From contig JAEXFD010000057.1 of assembly GCA_023400405.1 (NCBI GenBank), positions 1 to 64,000 on the forward strand: 64,000 nucleotides of DNA, in the 5' to 3' direction. The notes beneath the pieces are model-generated. The model was not told where the DNA came from, searched no databases, and was given only the letters and a program-made list of their open reading frames with translations. Positions 49,906-58,630 of this stretch are shown here, piece after piece; within the stretch, counting starts at the first letter, position 1, and every line of letters starts with the position of its first letter. Source of the DNA: Pseudomonadota bacterium (GTDB taxonomy: Bacteria; Pseudomonadota; Alphaproteobacteria; Sphingomonadales; Sphingomonadaceae). Position numbers and translations under genes: made by a program.

Positions 49906-50523
49906 TTGCCTGTCCTCCATCCCGCCCCAAAATCCGCATGGCCGCCCCGGAAGGCGGGGGTGGGCGGCGCCTTGCGACCGGAGAGGCCCGCTTGAGCGGA
50001 CAGAGGCACCGAAGGGCGAAGCGAAGCGGAGCACCCCCAGCGAAGCGCCGGGGTTGCCGCAGGCCGCGGCGGGCCTAGCCGGGAGCGCCGCCCACCCGCG
50101 CCTGACCGGGAAAGGCCACAAGCAATGCCGCCGCGCTGACGCGCGGCGACCACTCCGGCCGGCCCGTCAGGGTCCGGCCCACGCCAGGCGATCGTCACCC
50201 GAAGGGCCGGGACGCACAGCGGCCCGGCGGCGCGGCACGCGCCGTAGAGCCCGGTCGCACGCCCTGGTCCGGCATCGCGCCGAAGGCGCCAGGAATGCAC
50301 CCTTGCCGAGGGACGGCCGCGAGCGGCGGCGTGCGCGCGCAGGCATGTGCGCCAGCCGCCGCCGCACAGGCCGGCCCGAACAAGTGTGCGACGCGGATAG
50401 AATCCAAGGAGCCGCGGAACCCTGGCGGCTCGAAGAGCCCGCCAGAGCACGCTCCGCTAACGCCGCGTTCCGCTCGAGCCGGACGGCGGGCGAGGCGCAA
50501 AGTCCGGCCCGCTCGAACATCCC
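49906..50523. other. Long GC-rich non-coding leader upstream of ardC
   Basis: There is no credible gene in about 620 bases. A 13-bp perfect inverted repeat (gggtgggcggcgc at 49958-49970 and its complement at 50085-50097) could close a hairpin of about 140 bases. Many shorter GC palindromes fill the rest. Open frames here are long only because AT-rich stop codons are rare, and they show no domain. The ardC promoter must be here. Confidence 0.5.
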
Positions 50524-51717
50524 CTAGCCGCCCGACGCCGCCTTCGCCGCTGGCTCCACACCCTGTCTCGCCTCCCAGGTCGCGACCAGAAAAGTCGCCA
50601 TCGAACCGGAGAGATTGACCGCGAGCTCGGCATGCCTCGCCGCCGGCCTCGCACGCTTCGGCCCGCCGCCATGCGCGTCCCCGAGCTTGTTCCTGAGAGC
50701 GCCGAGCGACTCGACCACCGACTGGCAGCTTCCGAGGATCTGCTTGAACACCTGCTCGCTATGATCGTCCGGCGCCAGCTTCAGCGCCTTGGCGAGCCTG
50801 CGGTACAGAGTGGGCAAGTCGTCTTGATCCGAAGCGGTTTCGCCAAGCTCGTCGAGCAGCCAGCGGCACACATCCTCGAGCAAGGTCCGGGCGAGCGTGA
50901 TGGCGCCCGCCGGATCGCTCGCGCGGCGATCGAGCGCCGCAGTCCAACGGGCATGCACCTGTTCCGGCTCGAACCGCTGCAGCGCGGCCGAGATTGCGGC
51001 ATCGGCCGGCGAGCCAATGGCGTGGGCGGCAATCGTGTACACCGCGCTGCCTGACATGCTCCCGGATCGGATCAGGCGGTAGCCGTCGTGCTGGAGATGC
51101 GCGTTGATCCGATCAACGCGCGGTTTCTGCGTAGCATCGTCGACCGCCGTCGGATGGACCGAGGCTTCGAGAAAGCGGAACAACAGCGCGCGGGAAGAGG
51201 TCAGCAGTCCGAGGCGCTCGAGCAACTCGCGATTGGTCCAGTCGTCGTTGCGCCGCATGTGCTGGAAGATGTCGTCCTTGAGCGACCGGAACCCGAAATC
51301 GTCAAAGCCGACATTGGCCTGGTTGCCGGGTATCGATGCGATCGGCCAGATCGTTTCGAGAAACTCGATCTCGTCATATTCGGTGCATAGCTGCTCGCCG
51401 TCGAACAGACCGAGCAGACGGCGGCGCGTCAGATCGGACACTTTCGGCGTTCCCGCCTCGGTTGCCTTGGCGAGCAACTCGGCGAGGCCGAAATCATGCT
51501 CCTCGTCGAGGAGGATACGGGCGACGGCAACGAGACGGTCAGCAGGTTCGGCGGCAAGCCGCGCGCTGGCATAGCGGAACTTGCTGCGCATTGCCTCGGA
51601 CTCTTCACCCTCGCCCAGGCCGAGACGAACGCAAAGCGCGGGAACGTTGTACGCCTTCTCGCGCGCGATCACGTCGGCGATGGCGGTGCGCAGGTCGTTG
51701 AGCAGGCCGCGGTCCAT
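50524..51717 (-). CDS. Abortive infection-type protein (Abi_C domain)
   Basis: A 397-residue protein. The C-terminal domain (about 290-370: DPAGAITLARTLLEDVCRWL, DLPTLYRRLAKALKLAPDDH, ILGSCQSVVESLGALRNKLG) matches the abortive-infection C-terminal domain (Abi_C) with the conserved RNKLGDAHG end. The N-terminus (about 1-100) resembles the AbiJ-type helical region, and a middle segment has LCTEYDEIEFLETIWPI. Such proteins halt phage growth by killing or dormancy; the mechanism is not known. It is divergent from the TIR gene, with 125 bases between. Confidence 0.82.
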   Translation of the reverse strand: MDRGLLNDLRTAIADVIAREKAYNVPALCVRLGLGEGEESEAMRSKFRYASARLAAEPADRLVAVARILLDEEHDFGLAELLAKATEAGTPKVSDLTRRRLLGLFDGEQLCTEYDEIEFLETIWPIASIPGNQANVGFDDFGFRSLKDDIFQHMRRNDDWTNRELLERLGLLTSSRALLFRFLEASVHPTAVDDATQKPRVDRINAHLQHDGYRLIRSGSMSGSAVYTIAAHAIGSPADAAISAALQRFEPEQVHARWTAALDRRASDPAGAITLARTLLEDVCRWLLDELGETASDQDDLPTLYRRLAKALKLAPDDHSEQVFKQILGSCQSVVESLGALRNKLGDAHGGGPKRARPAARHAELAVNLSGSMATFLVATWEARQGVEPAAKAASGG

Positions 51718-51842
51718 TGCCCGAAAGTAGAGACGCCGGGGGCGCGCGCCAACAGCGGCGTCGACAAAAAGAACAAAAACAGATCGAACCCTTCGCGATC
51801 CTGTGCCATGATCGCGCGCGACGCGACGCAAGGCGACAGAAA

Positions 51843-53087
51843 ATGGTGAAGAGCGAGTTCCGCCGGGACGGGCGCAGCGTATCGCAGAAAGACTTTATCG
51901 ATGGGATGATGGAGGATGCGCTCGACCAGGTCATGGCCGCCTATGCCGACGAACTCCACGGCAAGGCATCGTCGGTCGTCGATCCCGAGACGGGCAAACA
52001 TGCGGCGGTGTTCGTGCGGCGGATCGGCACGCAGGGCTGGGCCATCCATACCAGTGGCTCGCCTGCGTTCGCGCGTGCGCTCGAGGGCCGGCTGGGCATG
52101 AACAGAGGAGAAGTCCACGGCATGAACGAACCCGGTTCCCGCGAGCGGCTGGTCTATCTGGCCCACGCCTCGGAGGATAAGGCGTTGGTGAAGCCCATGG
52201 CCGAGGGGTTGATGCAGCGCGGCATCGACGTCTGGTACGACAATTGGGAGATCGGGTACGGCGACAGCCTGCGTCGAAAGATGGAAGAGGGCCTCGGCAA
52301 TTGCACCCATTTCGTCGTGCTGCTGACCAAGACTTCGATCAACAAGCCTTGGGTGAATGAAGAAATCGACGCGGGATTGATGGGCGCGGTCGAAGGCACC
52401 GCCAAGTTCATCGGGCTGCGCCACGAGTTGCCGCTTGGCCAAGTATCGCCGTTCCTCCGGATGCGGCTGACGCCCGAGCTCCAGCAAGGCGAGGAAGGAC
52501 TCGATACGCTTGCCGCCGAGATCTTCGGCGTCAGCAAAAAGCCCCCGCTCGGCGAGAAGCCGCGCTATCTCCAGCAGCACGAGCCGGGCTCGACATGGTC
52601 GGCTGCTGCGCGCGTGGTCGCCGAATATTTCGTGCGGACGAGCGAACGCGGTCACTCGATGGATCCGCAGGCAAGTTACGAGGACATCCAGCAGGCGACC
52701 GGCTTGCCGATGCCCGACGTGCGAATCGGCGTGCTCGACCTGGTCGGCGCCGGCCTACTCGAAAAGCAGGACTATTTGGGCGGCGAAGCGCATATCTGGC
52801 CCAAGGCCGACCTGTTCGCGACGTTTGACGGGGATTTCATGAAGTGGAACCCCGAAGCCGACGCGCGCGATCTCGCCGTGCACCTGCTCAACCTCGATAC
52901 CGATCAGGCCGACTCCACCCTGGTAGCGGAGTCGCTCGGCTGGCCGCCGCGGCGATTCAATTCCGCGGCGGCATATCTGGTGTCGGCGCGGGTGGTACAG
53001 GCGATCGAGCATTTGGACGGTGACGACTATTGGCCGTGCGGCTTCATGATGGGCGACGAGTTGCTGCGCTTCGTGCGCAGCATCTAA
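51843..53087 (+). CDS. TIR-domain protein
   Basis: A 414-residue protein. A TIR domain covers about 102-235: RLVYLAHASEDKALVKPMAE, RGIDVWYDNWEIGYGDSLRR, and KTSINKPWVNEEIDAGLMG with the likely catalytic Glu173/Glu174. TIR domains of this type cleave NAD+ in immune systems. The N-terminal 100 residues are a separate alpha/beta domain, and the C-terminal half looks like tandem winged helices (YEDIQQATGLPMPDVRIGVL). The ATG at 51843 was used because the upstream frame overlaps the divergent promoter. Confidence 0.88.
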   Translation: MVKSEFRRDGRSVSQKDFIDGMMEDALDQVMAAYADELHGKASSVVDPETGKHAAVFVRRIGTQGWAIHTSGSPAFARALEGRLGMNRGEVHGMNEPGSRERLVYLAHASEDKALVKPMAEGLMQRGIDVWYDNWEIGYGDSLRRKMEEGLGNCTHFVVLLTKTSINKPWVNEEIDAGLMGAVEGTAKFIGLRHELPLGQVSPFLRMRLTPELQQGEEGLDTLAAEIFGVSKKPPLGEKPRYLQQHEPGSTWSAAARVVAEYFVRTSERGHSMDPQASYEDIQQATGLPMPDVRIGVLDLVGAGLLEKQDYLGGEAHIWPKADLFATFDGDFMKWNPEADARDLAVHLLNLDTDQADSTLVAESLGWPPRRFNSAAAYLVSARVVQAIEHLDGDDYWPCGFMMGDELLRFVRSI

Positions 53088-53175
53088 GGCGCACGCGATC
53101 GGCGACATCCCATCCGTCTCAAGGCGCCCAGGTTCCTAGCGCATCTCGCACTCAGTCAGGCACATCCGGCAAGAG

Positions 53176-54021
53176 CTACCGCGGCACGATCCAGTCCTCG
53201 CCGACATAGCCGCCATAGCCGCGAAGGATCGCCCGGGCGCCGCGCGAGGTGTTCAGCACCAGCGCGTCGGTGCTGAGCACGCCGTTGAAATAGGTGCTGA
53301 GCGCGGCGAGCTGCATATCGACGACATCGTTGAGGCGTAGATGTTCTGCCCTTCCGGTCTGGCGGCCGGTCTGGACCCAGAGGATGTAGTAGATCGTCAT
53401 GCACAGCGAATAACGCAGGGCGAACATGCCGCGCGCCTCGCTGAACTTGATGCCCCTGCGTCCCAGCCGCTGCTGGTTGTCGACGAAGAACCTGCCGGTC
53501 GTTTCCTTGAGCAAGCGAAACAGCGTGCGGCGCGTGCCTTCGCTGACGTCCCGGGCGATCCGAAGCTGCCGCAGTTCGTCCGGCTTGAACTCCGCCGCAG
53601 CGCTGACCAGTGCGGCTTCGAGATCGGCCATCTGCCTGCCAAGCTCGGCCGTGACCGCCGCCGCCTCGCGCTCGAGCATCGCCATCTCGGCCGACAGTCC
53701 AGCGGGCGGCGGAAGCGTCGTCAGGTCGCGCATGAGCCGTGCGAGCTCGATACCGGCGGGATAGTCGAACAGCGCGTCGACGCCGCCAGCCCCGGCGATG
53801 TTCAGCTCGAGAATTTCATGTGTCCGCTTGAGGACGAAGACCTGCGCGGGGAATTTCGAGGCGATCAGCAGCGACTCGCGCGATGTCGATAACGCATTCC
53901 GCTTGCGCATTTCGACGAGGGTGAGATCCGAAAGCGCGATATGATGGTCGCGCGAAGCAGCGAGATATGCCTTGAGGCCGGGATTGCGCAGCGCATTGGA
54001 GTCGGCGAGCAGCATGGGCAT
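53176..54021 (-). CDS. PIN-like nuclease domain protein
   Basis: A 281-residue protein. Acidic residues of a PIN-type active site are visible: Asp in MPMLLADSNALRNP, Glu in LSDLTLVEMRKRN and Asp in NGVLSTDALVLNTS with NDVVDMQ. Between them lies a long helical insert (about 100-200). PIN proteins are RNases of toxin-antitoxin and defence systems; no antitoxin gene is adjacent. It is convergent with the TIR gene, with about 90 bases between. Confidence 0.65.
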   Translation of the reverse strand: MPMLLADSNALRNPGLKAYLAASRDHHIALSDLTLVEMRKRNALSTSRESLLIASKFPAQVFVLKRTHEILELNIAGAGGVDALFDYPAGIELARLMRDLTTLPPPAGLSAEMAMLEREAAAVTAELGRQMADLEAALVSAAAEFKPDELRQLRIARDVSEGTRRTLFRLLKETTGRFFVDNQQRLGRRGIKFSEARGMFALRYSLCMTIYYILWVQTGRQTGRAEHLRLNDVVDMQLAALSTYFNGVLSTDALVLNTSRGARAILRGYGGYVGEDWIVPR

Positions 54022-54560
54022 GGCACGACGCTATCCAACAGCCGCGCTTTGTGAAGGCAAAGCCGCGCATTAAGCGCGACGACACGGCCATGTCGGCCCA
54101 CCGGTTGCACGCATCGGCCAAGAAGACCGGCACGGCCCCCTTCTATCCGCCGCCGGCGGTCTGATTCCGCAGACCAAGCGAGCGCGAGACCTGCCGCGCC
54201 AAGCAGGATCACAGGCTCGATTCAGGGATTGGCCGGAATGCTCCAGCGCACCTTGTGCTCGATCGTCCCGGGCACCGGCGTACCCGCTTCGCCGACCGCC
54301 GGGGTAAATCGCGCGCGCCGCTGCAGCAGGCTGCAGGTCGCGGTGTCGAGCGAGGCCGAGCCGCTCGACGCCGTATCGTCGATATCGGCCATATGCGATT
54401 GTCCCCGGCGCTCAGCGCGAAGGGCGCAATGCTCGACGTGACGGCCGAGCTATTTAACCGGGAGCATGGCGCGGAGCTGATCAAAGCATTGCGCGTACGC
54501 CAATTCGAACCGGTGCTCACTGAACTAAGATGAATCGGTCCCTGGTGAGAACCCAGCCAA
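54022..54560. other. Mostly non-coding gap with a TonB fragment
   Basis: About 540 bases between the PIN-like gene and the LysR gene. It holds the TonB C-terminal remnant (54222-54392) and a short plus-strand frame ending at 54533 without recognisable domain. No tRNA or repeat matching the left ICE border was found. It may be a decayed junction. Confidence 0.5.
54222..54392 (-). pseudogene. TonB C-terminal domain remnant
   Basis: A 56-codon frame whose end (TCSLLQRRARFTPAVGEAG, TPVPGTIEHKVRWSIP) looks like the last strand-helix-strand part of a TonB C-terminal domain. The usual N-terminal membrane helix and Pro-rich region are absent; an in-frame stop lies just upstream. It is most likely a truncated gene copy, or less likely a very small free domain. 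Confidence 0.5.
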
Positions 54561-55463
54561 TCAATAGGACGACTCCACGCAGGAGCGGAGCCAACGCTGT
54601 GCAGGATGCACGTCATTTCGCCGGTGCCAGCTCATCACATAGACGCACGGCTCCAACGGTATCGGAGGAACCATCACCTCGAGTCGATCGCGCCAACCGC
54701 CGACTTCGATCACGCCCAGCATCAGCGTCGCGATCAGATCGGAAGCGGCGACGAGTGCGGGCGCCGGATACATCTGGCCGATCGTCAGCCCCAATGATCG
54801 CTTCAGCCCCTCTTTGGCCAGGACCGTATCGGTGTGGCCGAACCGATCTCCTTCCGGCGAAACCAGGAGATGATCGAGGCTCAGGAATGTAGCGAGGTCA
54901 AGCGGCCTGCCGAGAATCGGGTGGCCTTTGCGGACAACGCAGACGAACGGTTCCTCAAATAGCCGTTGGATGAATATCCGTCCCGGCGCGCTGCTGGCCG
55001 AGACTCCAACGGCGACATCGGCTTCGCCGCTATCGAGCAACGTAATCGCATCATCGCGCGCCCGATACGCAATGACATTGAGCTTTATCGCCGGTGCTGC
55101 CTCATGAAGGCATCCGAGCAGGCCAGGCAATATCTTGAACGCGGCGTGTTCTTGCAACGCCACGTTGAATGTGATGTTCGAAGCTGCCGGATCGAATGCC
55201 TGCGCGAAGCTTAGCGCCTGACTGATCTCGAGCAGCGCCTTCCCGATCGGCTCCGAGAGATCGACCGCCCGTTGCGTCGGCTGCAGGCTTCCCTTGCCTC
55301 GGACGAACAGCTCATCGTCGAATAAGGCCCGAAGCCGGGACAAGGCGGCGCTCATGGCGGGCTGGGTGCGGCCGATACGCTTGCCGGCCTTGGTGACGCT
55401 GCGCTCCACCATCAACGCGTCGAACGCCACTAACAAGTTCAGGTCGATGCCGTGTAAATCCAT
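54561..55463 (-). CDS. LysR-family transcriptional regulator
   Basis: A 300-residue LysR protein: an N-terminal winged helix-turn-helix (MDLHGIDLNLLVAFDALMVE, RIGRTQPAMSAALSRLRALF) and a C-terminal effector domain (about 90-295). The N-terminus resembles the NodD/PcpR branch that controls catabolic or redox genes. It is divergent from a tautomerase-SDR-SDR operon that it probably regulates. The ATG at 55463 is used; a TTG 24 bases upstream is possible. Confidence 0.9.
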   Translation of the reverse strand: MDLHGIDLNLLVAFDALMVERSVTKAGKRIGRTQPAMSAALSRLRALFDDELFVRGKGSLQPTQRAVDLSEPIGKALLEISQALSFAQAFDPAASNITFNVALQEHAAFKILPGLLGCLHEAAPAIKLNVIAYRARDDAITLLDSGEADVAVGVSASSAPGRIFIQRLFEEPFVCVVRKGHPILGRPLDLATFLSLDHLLVSPEGDRFGHTDTVLAKEGLKRSLGLTIGQMYPAPALVAASDLIATLMLGVIEVGGWRDRLEVMVPPIPLEPCVYVMSWHRRNDVHPAQRWLRSCVESSY

Positions 55464-55732
55464 TTGGTTGATGTGCTCGTATATCAATAATCAATGGATC
55501 GTATAGCCGGGCCACATGTATTTTACCAATCATGCGTACCGTCATTCTTTTGAACGCCGTCGGGCGGCTCACCGTCAGATCTCTGCCGAGACTTCCGCTC
55601 CGCCGCTTTCCGAGATCACGGGATGCGCACCGCCAGAAGCTTAGTGGCCTTTTCCGCTGCGCTTTGCAGCCTCGCGGAATACGGGCGGGCTCATAACCAC
55701 CACCCCAGCTCATGTGATCAACGGAGACCGAA
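55464..55732. promoter_or_regulatory. Divergent LysR/tautomerase control region
   Basis: About 270 bases holding both promoters. Next to the LysR start is an AT-rich patch with atcaat-a-atcaat and surrounding partial symmetry (about 55482-55505), a plausible LysR binding site of the T-N11-A type. The rest shows no gene; CGGAGA precedes the tautomerase ATG. Confidence 0.4.
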
Positions 55733-55954
55733 ATGCCGTTTGCCAACTTCAAAATGCCTGAAGGCATGGTGACCGCCGACCAGAAGGCAGATCTGATCCA
55801 CCAGACGACGGACATGTTCGTGAGACTCTATGGCGAGGGCGTCCGCCCTTTCACCATGGTGCTGGTCGAGGAGGTCGCGGACGGCGGCTACGGCAGGGCG
55901 GACGTCGTGTTCGACCGCGCCTATGTCGCGAAGATGAAGGCGCAATCGGGCTGA
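55733..55954 (+). CDS. 4-oxalocrotonate tautomerase-family protein
   Basis: A 73-residue tautomerase-like protein. The mature N-terminal Pro (MPFANFKMPEG) is the catalytic base of the family, and the length and beta-alpha-beta layout (ADQKADLIHQTTDMFVRLYG; RPFTMVLVEEVADGGYG) match. The substrate is unknown. It is the first gene of an operon with two SDR genes; the next starts 40 bases on. Confidence 0.85.
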   Translation: MPFANFKMPEGMVTADQKADLIHQTTDMFVRLYGEGVRPFTMVLVEEVADGGYGRADVVFDRAYVAKMKAQSG

Positions 55955-55994
55955 ACTTCGACCCGTCCGGCACCCCCAAACATGGAGACTGAAC

Positions 55995-56732
55995 ATGGCC
56001 AACGGGTCACGTACAGCGATTATCACCGGCTCTTCCAAGGGCATTGGCGCGGCGGTCGCCCAGCGGCTCGCCGCCGATGGCTTGGCGGTTGTGGTGAACT
56101 ATTCGAGCAATCCCGACCCCGCTAAGGAAATCGTCGGCAAGATCAGATCGGCTGAGGGACACGCGATCGCGGTAAGGGCCGACGTCAGCGATGCCGCCGC
56201 CGTCGCCACGCTGTTCGACGCGGCCGAGACAGCGTTCGGCGGGGTCGATGTCCTCGTCAACAATGCGGGCATCATGAAGCTTTCGCCGGTCGCCGAAACG
56301 AACGACGACCTGTGGAATCGGACCCTCGCAATCAATCTGACCGGGCCGTTCAACGGAATGCGCGAGGGCGCAAAACGGCTCCGTGACGGCGGCCGCATCG
56401 TCAATTTCTCGTCGAGCGTCGTTGGGCTCTATCAGCCGACCTATGCGGCGTATGCCGCGACCAAGGCAGCGATTGAAGCGATGAGCCACATCCTTTCCAA
56501 GGAGTTGGGTCCGAAGAGAATCACGGTGAACGTGATCGCGCCCGGGCCGGTCCGCACCGACCTGTTTCTGCACGACAAGCGGGAAGAAGACATCAAGCCG
56601 ATCATCGCCCGCACGCCCCTCGGCCGGCTGGGCGAACCGGAGGATATCGCGCGTGTGATATCGTTCTTGGTCGGCCCCGATGGCGGCTGGGTGAACGGCC
56701 AAGTCCTTCGAGCTAATGGCGGCATCATTTGA
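55995..56732 (+). CDS. SDR-family oxidoreductase
   Basis: A 245-residue classical SDR. It has TGSSKGIG (residues 11-18), NNAG, the active-site FSSSVVGLYQPTYAAYAATK with Tyr and Lys, and a C-terminus (DGGWVNGQVLRANGGI) typical of 3-ketoacyl-ACP reductase-like enzymes. The substrate is unknown. It is the middle gene of the tautomerase-SDR-SDR operon under likely LysR control. The following SDR starts 10 bases after its stop. Confidence 0.9.
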   Translation: MANGSRTAIITGSSKGIGAAVAQRLAADGLAVVVNYSSNPDPAKEIVGKIRSAEGHAIAVRADVSDAAAVATLFDAAETAFGGVDVLVNNAGIMKLSPVAETNDDLWNRTLAINLTGPFNGMREGAKRLRDGGRIVNFSSSVVGLYQPTYAAYAATKAAIEAMSHILSKELGPKRITVNVIAPGPVRTDLFLHDKREEDIKPIIARTPLGRLGEPEDIARVISFLVGPDGGWVNGQVLRANGGII

Positions 56733-56742
56733 GGAGGCGGGT

Positions 56743-57645
56743 ATGGGACGTACAGCACTCGTCACCGGCGCATCGAGCGGCTTCGGCCGCATGATCGCGA
56801 CCGATCTCGCGGCGGCCGGCCTCACCGTCTATGCTTCAATGCGCAAAACGGACGGCAAGAACGAGGCGGCGGTAAGCGAAATCGCCGAGGAGGCTAGGCG
56901 ACGCGCGATCGACCTGCGGACGATCGAGCTCGACGTCCAGGACGAACCAAGCATCGCGGCGGCGATCGAGACCATCATCGCCGAGCATGGGCGGCTCGAC
57001 GTGCTGGTCCACAATGCCGGACATATGGTCTGGGGTCCACTCGAAGCGTTCACGCCCGAACAGCTTGCAGAGCTCTACGACATCAACGTGCTCGGCACGC
57101 AGCGGGTAAACCGCGCGGCGCTGCCCCATATGCGCGCAGCGCGCAGCGGCCTGCTGGTCTGGATATCGAGCAGTAGCGTCATGGGTGGCATCCCGCCGCT
57201 GCTGGGCCCCTATTTCGCGGCGAAGGCCGGAATGGATCAGCTGGCGGTTTGCTACGCGCGTGAACTCGCGCCGTTCGGGATCGAAACCGCGATCGTCGTG
57301 CCTGGCGCCTTTACCAAGGGAACGAACCACTTTCTCCATGCGGGTCAGCCAGCCGACGAGGATCGAGCCGCCGCTTATGCGCAGGGATGGCCCGAAGGTT
57401 TCGCCAAAGACATGCAAAGAGCGCTGGCCGCGACCGATCCGCCGGATTCCGATCCCGGCGAGATCGGCCGAAGGGTCGTTAAGATCGTCAAGGCGCCGCC
57501 GGGAACGCGACCGTTCCGTTCGGTGATCGACCCTGCCAGCGATGGATCGGCGGTGACGTTTCCGATCGTTGATCGCATCCGCGAACAATTTCTCGACAGG
57601 ATCGGCTTTGGTGGCCTCAGGCGTCCTGCTGGGCTAAGCGACTAA
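56743..57645 (+). CDS. SDR-family oxidoreductase (second)
   Basis: A 300-residue SDR. It has TGASSGFG (residues 8-15), HNAGHMVWG in place of NNAG, and Ser/Tyr/Lys in WISSSSVMGG and LGPYFAAKAGMDQ. The extended C-terminus and the loop after the active site are like those of carbonyl reductase/retinol dehydrogenase-type SDRs. The start has GAGGAGG upstream. The gene ends at the bidirectional hairpin 57660-57697. Confidence 0.9.
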   Translation: MGRTALVTGASSGFGRMIATDLAAAGLTVYASMRKTDGKNEAAVSEIAEEARRRAIDLRTIELDVQDEPSIAAAIETIIAEHGRLDVLVHNAGHMVWGPLEAFTPEQLAELYDINVLGTQRVNRAALPHMRAARSGLLVWISSSSVMGGIPPLLGPYFAAKAGMDQLAVCYARELAPFGIETAIVVPGAFTKGTNHFLHAGQPADEDRAAAYAQGWPEGFAKDMQRALAATDPPDSDPGEIGRRVVKIVKAPPGTRPFRSVIDPASDGSAVTFPIVDRIREQFLDRIGFGGLRRPAGLSD

Positions 57646-57659
57646 GGCGGCCTACAAGA

Positions 57660-57697
57660 GCCGATCCGGCGCGACCTTAGCGACCACCCGGATCGGC
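57660..57697. terminator. Bidirectional terminator between SDR and NmrA genes
   Basis: Perfect 10-bp arms gccgatccgg (57660-57669) and ccggatcggc (57688-57697) lie between two convergent stops. No T-run longer than two bases is present, so it may be a weak terminator. Confidence 0.6.
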
Positions 57698-57702
57698 GCG
57701 GG

Positions 57703-58566
57703 TCACTCGCGAGGCTCCTGCGCGAAGACCGCCTTGGGTGTTGTGCTGCCGGGAACGCTTTCCGTTCCGGCGACACCGAAGTCGAGCCAGCCTAAGTTGA
57801 AGCCGTCCTGCATTTCCTCCCAATTGGCCGCCTGCTCGGGCGACAGGCCCATATGCGCCAGCACCGCGCCCCACGCGTGCCGCGGAATCGCGCTCGCGAC
57901 GACCGGCTTGCCGAGCACCGTCGCCATGGCGCGCGCGAGATCGTCGGGGCTGTAGTGGGACCCGACCTCGACGATCCGCCGTCCCGCCCACCCCTGAATG
58001 AGAAGGCGGGCTATTTCAGCGCCGACGTCCTTGGTGGCCGTCATCGGGAAACCCCGATCGACGGGCTGAAGAAAGCTCTCGAACACACCGGTCTCGCCGG
58101 CGCGCGTCGCCGAAAATAGATAATTCTCCAGCAAAGACCCAGCTCGCACGACGGCGATCGGAAAGGAGAACGCCTTCAGCGCCTCCTCAAAGAGATGGGT
58201 TTGGGTGACGTTGCCGAGGCCCGACGCGCGTTCCGAGCCGACCGACGACAGCACCGCCAGCCGCGGCGGCGGCGTGTCGCGCAATGCCGCGACGATGCTG
58301 TCGGTCAGCGCATGGGCAAGCACGAAATCGCGCGTCACGCCCGTCGGCGTCGGCTGCATCAGGAATGCCCCCTCCACCCCGGCGAGCGCCGCAGCGACAG
58401 CTTTTGAGTCTGTCAGATCGCCGCACCTGACCTCGACGCCTCTGGCCGCCCAATCGACTGCTTTCCGAGGATCGCGGACAAGCGCGCGAACCCCAAAACC
58501 CTGTTCGAGCAGCGTCCGGGCGGTCGCGCCACCAACCTGCCCTGTAATTCCTGCAACGAAGAACAT
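57703..58566 (-). CDS. NmrA-type NAD(P)-binding protein
   Basis: A 287-residue atypical SDR of the NmrA/QorB kind. It has an N-terminal nucleotide-binding motif AGITGQVGGATARTLLEQGF and the Arg-containing VRALVRDPRKA loop, but no YxxxK catalytic pair. Members sense the NADP+/NADPH ratio or reduce quinones. The ATG at 58566 is preferred over a TTG 6 bases upstream. It lies 64 bases downstream of the M16 peptidase in the same direction. Confidence 0.85.
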   Translation of the reverse strand: MFFVAGITGQVGGATARTLLEQGFGVRALVRDPRKAVDWAARGVEVRCGDLTDSKAVAAALAGVEGAFLMQPTPTGVTRDFVLAHALTDSIVAALRDTPPPRLAVLSSVGSERASGLGNVTQTHLFEEALKAFSFPIAVVRAGSLLENYLFSATRAGETGVFESFLQPVDRGFPMTATKDVGAEIARLLIQGWAGRRIVEVGSHYSPDDLARAMATVLGKPVVASAIPRHAWGAVLAHMGLSPEQAANWEEMQDGFNLGWLDFGVAGTESVPGSTTPKAVFAQEPRE

Positions 58567-58630
58567 GAGCAAATCTTCCTAGAAGCGTGACGACAACATC
58601 ACATCGAGGTTGTCCCACCCGCTCGCCGAT

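Larger units (their letters stand above)
14602..54021. mobile_element. Integrative and conjugative element (Trb-type), right end uncertain
   Basis: The region has all modules of an ICE: a tyrosine integrase beside a tRNA-derived junction, an AlpA-like protein, a TrbB-I mating apparatus with TraG coupling protein, a relaxase, a lytic transglycosylase, a TraF peptidase, ParB-like, MucR, DUF736, DUF2958 and ArdC genes, plus two cargo blocks rich in conflict-system domains. The left end rests on the 14-base tRNA-Ala match. The right end given is only the end of the last defence-like gene. No matching repeat or intact tRNA-Ala was found to its right, so the element may extend beyond the window. 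Confidence 0.8.

Noticed and set aside
50121..50523. Several 70-220-residue frames upstream of ardC
   Set aside because: They are Arg/Pro/Ala-rich in all frames, overlap each other on both strands and match no family; the region looks non-coding.
54255..54533. A 92-residue plus-strand gene opposite the TonB remnant
   Set aside because: The first half is a low-complexity shadow of the TonB frame; the second half shows no domain and no ribosome-binding site.
54022..54560. Right attachment site matching the left tRNA-Ala remnant
   Set aside because: No copy of the 14-mer or another convincing direct repeat with the left border was found here, nor an intact tRNA-Ala.
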